Part shown: piece after piece, positions 21,269 to 27,594 of the stretch | How the letters are laid out: each line of letters opens with the position of its first letter | Numbering within the stretch: the stretch's first letter is position 1 | DNA from: Phytomonas francai | Lineage: Eukaryota; Euglenozoa; Kinetoplastea; Trypanosomatida; Trypanosomatidae | Assembly: GCA_001766655.1 (NCBI GenBank) | Contig: MJCC01000005.1 | Coordinates: 1-64,000, forward strand | DNA length: 64,000 bases | Reading direction: 5' to 3' | Notes under the pieces: model-generated | The model's input: only the letters and a program-made list of their open reading frames with translations | Told to the model about the DNA's origin: nothing | Databases searched by the model: none | Translations under genes and position numbers: made by a program

Positions 21269-23410
21269 ATGTCATCCTGTGATGGTAATGGAGAGACTTC
21301 ATGTTGTCGTGAGACTACAATGAAGGGTGGTGATGTACCCGTCGAGCCAGCTACAGCCGCGAGATCTGAGACCACTAAACCGAGCCAAAATGACGGGAAT
21401 AATGGCGACTTGTTCCATTTTATTGAGAAATTGAGCGACGGTTTTCCTGCTGATACCGGGGCCTTTATGCCGATTAATGAACTTCTTGAGAAGTTAAAGA
21501 GCTCGCATCCTGATGTTTTTTCAGCCCTCGACAACCTGAAGGATGCAGCACAGGCGGTTTCGAAACCGAATGAATCCGTTTCTATCCATTGGAAGAAGAG
21601 GGGAAACAATGAGTACGCCAGAAGGATGTGCCAGGAGAGCATCCTGTCCTATACTCATAGCTTGATTTGCGCCGAGACGGACGCAACCATAGCAACTATG
21701 CTTAACAATCGGAGCGCGGCCTTTTTTGAGCTGGGTCAGTATGTCAACGCATGCTTGGATGCTCACCGCACGCTTCACTACAAACCAGACTACTGGAAGG
21801 CTCTGCAGCGCCGTGGGCGCTCACTAGAGGAATTAGGGTTCAAAAATGCTGGCCAGAAAGATATTCTGGCGGCCTTTGATAAATCTCTCGAGCATAGCAA
21901 CTCGAATGAGGCCATTGAGAAAATTATAGGGGATGTGATGCGGTGTCAGGTAGACCTGGCCCTGCCTCCACGAGCGACACTCTGCGCGGCTCTGAAGGTG
22001 GAACGGACGGTTCAAGGCCGCGGCCTGGTCTCCCGGCGGCGCCTGGACTGTGGGACCGTGCTCGAGGAAACGCCCTACGCACTGGTCGCGCGCGCCGAGG
22101 TGTTGTTGTCCGTCTGCTCTTACTGCCTGAAACACACGAGCTGTCTTTACCCTGGGGATGTGTTTCGCCGTGCGGGGATCAAATCACGTGGGCTGTTTTG
22201 CAGTGAGACATGCGCCGAGGCGGCGTGGCAGTATTATGGGCAATTCGAATCTACTAATCCGTTCTTTCTTATGTGCCCGAACGATACCCTCCTGGCAATA
22301 CGGCTTGCGTTGTGCGGAGAGCGACAGTTTCCGGAGTTGGAACTAAGCAACGCAGAGCCAGACTTCGACAAGGTGAGCCACAACCATTTCGGCGCCAGAC
22401 ACATGCAGACGTTGACAACGTTTTCGAAGGAGCTCCATAATACCGCTGTGGTGGGCGGCTGTGAGTCGATTGTGGTGGCGATTGGCTTATATATGGGTGC
22501 TTTCACAGCTTCAGAGGCCGAGATGGTTCGCAAAGCCCACCGACAGATTAATTCCAACGCTCTGGACGTGAGTATGGTCCTGCGTCTTGGCCAGAGTAAA
22601 GATCCTAAGGTGGAAGGGCAATCCATGTTATACACTAACAGTACCGCACAGTTAGGAAAAGCGATTTATGCTATTGGCTCTCTCTTCAATCATGCTTGTG
22701 ATCCAAACTGCTTCGCCTCCTTCGTGGGCGGCCCTCGAGGGTCGAGCCCTAAGCTTGTGGTGAGGGCGATTCGGCCAATTATGGAGGGTGAGGAGTTGAC
22801 CTTGGCCTACGCCGGTATCGATGCGTTTCACTTCCACAGTATGCTGAACCGCTTACAGGTGCTGCGCAACCGCTACGGTTTCACCTGTCGCTGCATGACT
22901 TGTATGAATCAGGTCGATGAACCTGTTAGGGCTGAGGACAAGGAGCACTACGTTAAGGCTGCCGATTATTATCAGAAGGGATGCCGCTTGACTCGCAATG
23001 GAAAGCACGACGCAGCCGTGACGGTTTTACTGCAAAGCTACGAAATCGTGATGCGGTACATTTGCCCGCCGCCGAACCCGCCGCAGATGATGCTGCCCAA
23101 GACGCATAGGGCGCTCGCTTTGGCATACTACTACATGAATAATTCCGACAAGTGCGCAGAGCATCTGAAAGCAGCACTGGAAATCGATCTGCTGATCCAT
23201 AAAAAAGATGATCGCGTAGAGATGATCAATGAATACACACGCTTAGCCGCCGTTTTACGTGATGCAGGGGAACGGAGGGTTTACGGAGAGAAGGCCGTTG
23301 AACTTTTGCAACGTTTATACGCACCCTCTCCATTACTGGAGATCGAGGTAGCTAATATTCGGGAAACCTATGAGTCTGCAGCCATACGTGGAAACGAGCC
23401 ACAAAAATAA
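21269..23410 (+). CDS. TPR-SET domain protein (SMYD4-like lysine methyltransferase), 713 aa
   Basis: SMYD-type enzymes transfer methyl groups from SAM to protein lysines. An N-terminal TPR block spans about residues 105-215 (KKRGNNEYARRM...SYTHSL, NNRSAAFFELGQY, ALQRRGRSLEELG). The SET domain starts at about 238 (GRGLVSRRRLDCGTVL) and is split by a Cys-rich MYND-like insert (CSYCLKH to FCSETC, about 275-313). The catalytic half has SLFNHACDPNC (N474-H475), GEELTLAYAG and the post-SET cysteines CRCMTC (about 542-547). A C-terminal TPR-like tail covers about 560-700. This order matches SMYD4 best. All key SET motifs are present, so activity is plausible; substrate unknown. GC is higher than in the flanking spacers. 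Confidence 0.88.
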   Translation: MSSCDGNGETSCCRETTMKGGDVPVEPATAARSETTKPSQNDGNNGDLFHFIEKLSDGFPADTGAFMPINELLEKLKSSHPDVFSALDNLKDAAQAVSKPNESVSIHWKKRGNNEYARRMCQESILSYTHSLICAETDATIATMLNNRSAAFFELGQYVNACLDAHRTLHYKPDYWKALQRRGRSLEELGFKNAGQKDILAAFDKSLEHSNSNEAIEKIIGDVMRCQVDLALPPRATLCAALKVERTVQGRGLVSRRRLDCGTVLEETPYALVARAEVLLSVCSYCLKHTSCLYPGDVFRRAGIKSRGLFCSETCAEAAWQYYGQFESTNPFFLMCPNDTLLAIRLALCGERQFPELELSNAEPDFDKVSHNHFGARHMQTLTTFSKELHNTAVVGGCESIVVAIGLYMGAFTASEAEMVRKAHRQINSNALDVSMVLRLGQSKDPKVEGQSMLYTNSTAQLGKAIYAIGSLFNHACDPNCFASFVGGPRGSSPKLVVRAIRPIMEGEELTLAYAGIDAFHFHSMLNRLQVLRNRYGFTCRCMTCMNQVDEPVRAEDKEHYVKAADYYQKGCRLTRNGKHDAAVTVLLQSYEIVMRYICPPPNPPQMMLPKTHRALALAYYYMNNSDKCAEHLKAALEIDLLIHKKDDRVEMINEYTRLAAVLRDAGERRVYGEKAVELLQRLYAPSPLLEIEVANIRETYESAAIRGNEPQK

Positions 23411-23811
23411 TAAAAGGGAACAAGGGCAAATATTAGGAAAAGTTGACAGCTCTCTTAATTATCCTCATGGGTGAGCTCAATGAAAGTTAACAGAAGCAGG
23501 TAGTCCGTGTTTTAAACCTTAAAACAAGAGGGGTCATTCAACAATATTTAAAACGAGTGGGGTTGACTTTATTAGGCTATTGAAGCAATTTTACATTTTC
23601 TTCCCTTTACTTTTGGAAAAGAAACTAGTGGAGTAAAATATAAACAATAGGGTCTATTTTCTTATTGATTTTTTGCTGTTTCTTTTGAAGACTATCTGCA
23701 TTTATGCATCAACATATAACTAAAAGTTCTATTTAGCTTGTGTATATTTGAGTTCGATATAGTACATTGTTTTTCTCTTTCTCGATCCTTGTTTTCAAGG
23801 TATTCTCCAAG
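23411..23811. other. AT-rich intergenic region with SL acceptor at its end
   Basis: About 400 bases of spacer. Its 3' end carries a strong pyrimidine tract (23769-23797) followed by AG at 23798-23799. Confidence 0.6.
23769..23799 (+). promoter_or_regulatory. Putative SL trans-splice acceptor for the FtsH-like gene
   Basis: T/C-rich tract ending in CAAG with AG at 23798-23799, only 12 bases before the ATG at 23812. It lies inside the upstream open frame that begins at TTG 23767, so that longer frame cannot be the coding start. Confidence 0.6.
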
Positions 23812-26124
23812 ATGCTCCGGTGTTGCATGGGTAGGTTGATCCTATCAAGACCACTGGCAACGCACTGGGACATTCGTCATCATCGCCTGTTCCTTCTCAC
23901 GTCAGTTTCTGCAATGCATTACCGATACAGCAGCTCCTCCGGTAGTTCCGCCCCGAACTCCGGCGGCAAAGATCGTGAAGGCAGCCAGGATCTTAGCGGA
24001 TCTGAACCGCCAAGCGCCAGTGGCGCCAATTCTGCAGACAAGGAAACCCTTCGTAAAAGCACAGACGGCTCGACACCGCGGGTAGGGCGGGGTGGGGGTA
24101 AAGCCAAAGACCCCCCGCCCCCCACGGGGGACAGCCGCGGGGTATCTGGTCAAGGGGATACCCGCTCAGAGCTCAAGATCACTCTACCCGGAGACAACGT
24201 TGTCATTCCGAAGGGGTTTGAATCCTTTTATGCGAAGCCGCTGCTTGTGAGAATGTCACCGCGACAAAAACGAAGCGATTCTATTGCGCGCGCCTATGGC
24301 GTGTTGCCAGAGGAGCGCATCATCATTATTGAGATTGAAATGCGGATGCGGCTCTTGAGGATATTTCGAAACATTGTGATTATCTCAGGGGTATTGATAG
24401 CTATAACCTTATACTGCTGGTATATGGAGGAGAGAAATCAGCACGCGGACGTCACAGACTACAAGACCGTGGTCGTAGATGTGCCGCGGCATACGGCAAC
24501 GTTTCTCAACGACCGGGGTCGAACAGTGGGTGTTCGTTACTTTATTGATTTTGGTGAGTTCGAAAAGACCTGCAACCCGGACAAAGATATCTTGCTGGAG
24601 TTTTCGTCATACTTCCCCTGGGTGCCGATGTTGCTCTTGTGCCTCATGCCCGTCTTGGCCGTTGTGAATGCGAAATTTAATGGGTCGGCTAAGATGGCGA
24701 CAATGATGGCGCAGGTCGAAAAGAAAAGGTTCAACTTTAAGCGCGAGACCTTAGTGAGCACGCGGCTTAGCAATGTAGCGGGCCTGACGGAGGCGAAGCA
24801 TGAGGTGCTGGAGGTGGTTGATTTTCTCAAGCACCCTGAGCGATATCAACAACTCGGGGCGAGGCTGCCCAAGGGTGTGTTGTTGGATGGGCCGCCTGGG
24901 GTCGGCAAGACCCTTCTAGCCAAGGCTGTGGCTGGTGAGGCGATGGTGCCGTTTGTGAGTTGTTCTGGAAGTGAATTTGATGAGGTGTACGTCGGTGTTG
25001 GGGCTCAACGCGTTCGTGAGCTCTTTCGGGAGGCGAATCGGTGCAAACCGTGCGTTGTCTTTATCGACGAAATTGATTCCTTTGGACGAAAGCGGCGCTC
25101 CGACAACGGTGGCAATTCACGTGGGACGCTTAACGCTTTTCTTTCAGAGCTTGACGGCTTCAAAGATTCCTCCGGCATCATAGTACTGGCGGCCACGAAC
25201 CGCGCTGACATCCTGGACAACGCTTTGACGCGCTCGGGTCGCTTTGATCGCAAAGTATCGCTTGAGAAACCATCTCACAAGGACCGTGTGGCCATTGCCC
25301 TGGTGCATCTGCAGCCGCTACGTCTAGAGCCCAGCACCAAACCTCAGGACTATGCTGAGATGGTCGCGGCTTTAACGCCCGGTTGCAGCGGTGCGGATAT
25401 CTTCAATATCTGCAACGAGGCCGCCATACACGCCGCACGTGAGGCGCAGGAGCATGTCACGACGAAACATTTTCACGCCGCCGTGGAGCGGGTGTTGATG
25501 GGGCTTGAAAAGAGTGCGGTCAGGTTCACACCGAATGAGAAGGAGCGCATCGCCTATCATGAGGCAGGCGTCGTGGTGCTGAGCTGGTTCCAGGAGGAGA
25601 CCGATCCGGTCATCAAGACGACCATCCTGCCGCGCGGACAGCACCGCACCGGCGTCACGCAGATGCTCCCGAAAAGGGCTTACATTTCAACCGAAGAGCA
25701 GTTGCTCCAGCGCATCGTGGCGATGCTGGGTGGCTACGTTGTGGAGGAATTCTTTTTCCACGATGTATCCACCAGCGCCGCGAATGATTTACAGAATGCG
25801 ACAAAGCTGGCGCTAGAGATGGTGTGCACCTATGGAATGGACCCCAAGAATATTGGGCATTTTGGCTACGAGCTGGACCGTGATGACACAATTCAAAAGC
25901 CATTCGGCCAGGAGAAGGAGAATGCTGTGGACGTCTCGGTGGAGCGCATTGTGCAAGGGTGCCTGTGCCGCGCGCGTGCACTTTTGCAAGAGCATCATCA
26001 CCACGTCCGTGTCATTGGAGGACTGCTTATACGACAGGAAACACTCAACGCACATGAACTGTGGTTTGCATTAGGGGATCGAACAAAAATGACAGAGGAA
26101 TTTCAAGCTTATCTGGAGAGTTAA
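23812..26124 (+). CDS. Mitochondrial FtsH/m-AAA-like AAA+ protein with degenerate zinc motif, 770 aa
   Basis: FtsH-type proteins are membrane-anchored ATP-driven proteases of the inner mitochondrial membrane. The first ~45 residues look like a transit peptide, followed by a Ser/Gly/Pro-rich linker. Membrane spans lie at about 180-203 and 268-287, as in m-AAA subunits. The AAA module has Walker A GPPGVGKT (360-367), pore loop YVGVG, Walker B VVFIDEID and the second region of homology ATNRAD...RSGRFDR. The protease helix reads HEAGV (583-587) where the family has HEAGH, so the second zinc-binding His is Val. The later Asp ligand (D659, in AANDLQNAT) is kept. The protein is therefore probably an ATPase or chaperone subunit without its own peptidase activity, possibly pairing with active paralogues (inference). 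Confidence 0.9.
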   Translation: MLRCCMGRLILSRPLATHWDIRHHRLFLLTSVSAMHYRYSSSSGSSAPNSGGKDREGSQDLSGSEPPSASGANSADKETLRKSTDGSTPRVGRGGGKAKDPPPPTGDSRGVSGQGDTRSELKITLPGDNVVIPKGFESFYAKPLLVRMSPRQKRSDSIARAYGVLPEERIIIIEIEMRMRLLRIFRNIVIISGVLIAITLYCWYMEERNQHADVTDYKTVVVDVPRHTATFLNDRGRTVGVRYFIDFGEFEKTCNPDKDILLEFSSYFPWVPMLLLCLMPVLAVVNAKFNGSAKMATMMAQVEKKRFNFKRETLVSTRLSNVAGLTEAKHEVLEVVDFLKHPERYQQLGARLPKGVLLDGPPGVGKTLLAKAVAGEAMVPFVSCSGSEFDEVYVGVGAQRVRELFREANRCKPCVVFIDEIDSFGRKRRSDNGGNSRGTLNAFLSELDGFKDSSGIIVLAATNRADILDNALTRSGRFDRKVSLEKPSHKDRVAIALVHLQPLRLEPSTKPQDYAEMVAALTPGCSGADIFNICNEAAIHAAREAQEHVTTKHFHAAVERVLMGLEKSAVRFTPNEKERIAYHEAGVVVLSWFQEETDPVIKTTILPRGQHRTGVTQMLPKRAYISTEEQLLQRIVAMLGGYVVEEFFFHDVSTSAANDLQNATKLALEMVCTYGMDPKNIGHFGYELDRDDTIQKPFGQEKENAVDVSVERIVQGCLCRARALLQEHHHHVRVIGGLLIRQETLNAHELWFALGDRTKMTEEFQAYLES

Positions 26125-26648
26125 AAGGAAAAGTGGATGTGAGTACTAATGCTTAACAAGAAGAAAGACGTAGTAATTGATTTTTTTCCTCTTTTTATCT
26201 GATACCTGACACACATGGGGGCGCAAATAGGAATGGGGGGAGGGGGGGGGGGATATGGCCGCGTTAATCGTGTGATATTGCTGAAAAGATGGAATACCAA
26301 AACTCTCCTTCATCTTATGTCACAAGGTTTTAGGATCTAAACAAGCGAAACAAGAAAACGGCTCTCAAACATAAGGCGGCGGTCTGCTGCCATTACCGCT
26401 GCGTCGCCCTCTTTGCCTAGGTTTCTGTGCCCTTGCCTGGATGGGAGCAGTTTTCTGGGAGCGCAGTTGGGTTTTCCCGTTCACCTTCCAACTCGTGGGC
26501 TTCGAAATTTTGCTGGGAAAAAAGGACGTGGGTTAGGACCGGAATCTGGTGCCGCCGCGACGGAAGCAACAGCATAGCCATCCGGGCCTCCCCTGCTTCG
26601 GCAATCCATGTTCCATCGTATTTATAGTTCTAATTTCCAAACAGCATA
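26125..26648. other. End of the + array: spacer with poly-G tract and an unexplained GC-richer block
   Basis: Includes a G-rich run near 26235-26252. A GC-richer block at about 26370-26610 lies just upstream of tRNA-Ile. No convincing protein frame is present (the 66-codon frame at 26427 has no support). The block could hold an unannotated small RNA, but I see no match to the snRNA or 7SL sequences I know. Confidence 0.5.
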
Positions 26649-26722
26649 GCTCTCATAGCTCAGTCGGTTAGAGCGTGGGTCTAATAAGCCCAAGGTCACA
26701 GGTTCGACCCCTGTTGGGAGCA
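26649..26722 (+). tRNA. tRNA-Ile (AAT)
   Basis: 74 nt cloverleaf: acceptor GCTCTCA/TGGGAGC with discriminator A, anticodon loop CTAATAA (anticodon AAT at 26683-26685, read as IAU after deamination), T-loop TTCGACC, and a T5 stretch just downstream for Pol III termination. It is identical to the copy on the opposite strand at 26807-26880. Confidence 0.97.
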
Positions 26723-26806
26723 CTTTTTAAGCGTCGAACACCCGGAGTTTGCGGTAACTACCTCTTTTCCCATGGGCGGTGGTGCCAGTCCTGGTGGTCC
26801 AAAAAG

Positions 26807-26880
26807 TGCTCCCAACAGGGGTCGAACCTGTGACCTTGGGCTTATTAGACCCACGCTCTAACCGACTGAGCTATGAGAGC
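26807..26880 (-). tRNA. tRNA-Ile (AAT), second copy
   Basis: Exact copy of the + strand tRNA-Ile in reverse orientation, 74 nt, also followed (on its own strand) by CTTTTT. Both copies keep every canonical element, so both should be functional. Confidence 0.97.
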
Positions 26881-26936
26881 TTTCACTAATGATTTTTTTT
26901 GTTGATCAAGCAAGTACTAGAAATTGTGTTGAAAAT

Positions 26937-27017
26937 CGTCAACAGCAGGGTTCGAACCTGCGCGCGAGTTCGCATTTGATTTCAAGTCAAACCCCGTAAC
27001 CACTTGGGTATGTTGAC
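26937..27017 (-). tRNA. tRNA-Ser (TGA)
   Basis: 81 nt with acceptor GTCAACA/TGTTGAC and discriminator G, anticodon loop CTTGAAA (anticodon TGA), the long variable arm typical of serine tRNAs, and T-loop TTCGAAC. A TTTT stretch follows on its own strand. Confidence 0.96.
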
Positions 27018-27088
27018 ACCGCTTCCGGGGGGGAAAACATAAGGGTTATTTGAAAATATATTGAGGATAAAATTCCCTTCATTTGGAA

Positions 27089-27095
27089 GGCGGAG

Positions 27096-27134
<39 letters not shown>

Positions 27135-27168
27135 TTTCGAGGCGTGGGTTCGAACCCCACCTCCGTCA
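27089..27168 (+). tRNA. tRNA-Leu (TAG)
   Basis: 80 nt. Acceptor GGCGGAG/CTCCGTC (one G-T pair at position 2) with discriminator A, anticodon loop TTTAGGC (anticodon TAG), a long variable arm and T-loop TTCGAAC. A T5 run lies a few bases downstream. Confidence 0.96.
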
Positions 27169-27224
27169 ACCGTTTTTACATCCAAATTCTTGTTCTCTGA
27201 GCAGAATTTTACGACCGGTACAAC

Positions 27225-27297
27225 GCGAGCGTGGCGCAGTCGGCAGCGCGTGGGTTTCATAATCCCAAGGTCGTGAGTTCGAGCCTCACCGGTCGCA
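27225..27297 (+). tRNA. tRNA-Met (CAT), elongator type
   Basis: 73 nt, anticodon loop TTCATAA with CAT at 27258-27260. The anticodon stem lacks the three G-C pairs of initiators and the T-loop is a normal TTCGAGC, so this is the elongator. The acceptor stem GCGAGCG/CGGTCGC pairs except for G-G at position 5-68. T-rich sequence follows. Confidence 0.93.
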
Positions 27298-27594
27298 TTC
27301 ATTTTCCCTTTTTCGTAAGTTTTGCAAAAAAAATCCTTTCGGGGTTTCCGCTTTTGCAGGAAGAGAACTATGCATTGTGATTTTTCTCAAGCCAGGGATA
27401 AAAATGGTGCGCTCTATCGCGGGAGAAAAAGATAAAGTTATAAGGCAGAGAGGGGAACAGTTTCCATCTAAATTACAACGGGTGTGACAGTCGATTAGGG
27501 ACAAAATACATTATTTCTTGAAAATCTGCAGCAGGCGTTTCGGAACGCGGACCGCCCCCCCCTCTCCCTATCTGGGATATTGCATTTCGCTTCC
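27298..27594. other. Convergent strand-switch spacer between tRNA-Met and the first - gene
   Basis: About 300 bases without coding signal. It includes a C-rich run near 27555-27563. Being transcribed toward from both sides, it is a likely end zone for both Pol II arrays. Confidence 0.6.

Larger units (their letters stand above)
26649..26880. repeat. Perfect 80-bp inverted repeat formed by two tRNA-Ile genes
   Basis: Arms 26649-26728 and 26801-26880 are exact reverse complements, covering the whole tRNA plus the first six bases of each 3' flank (CTTTTT). A 72-base unique spacer separates them. The genes point toward each other. The match stops right at the 5' ends of the tRNAs. Confidence 0.95.

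Noticed and set aside
26427..26627. 66-codon + frame before tRNA-Ile
   Set aside because: No start context or motif; composition reflects the GC-rich block.
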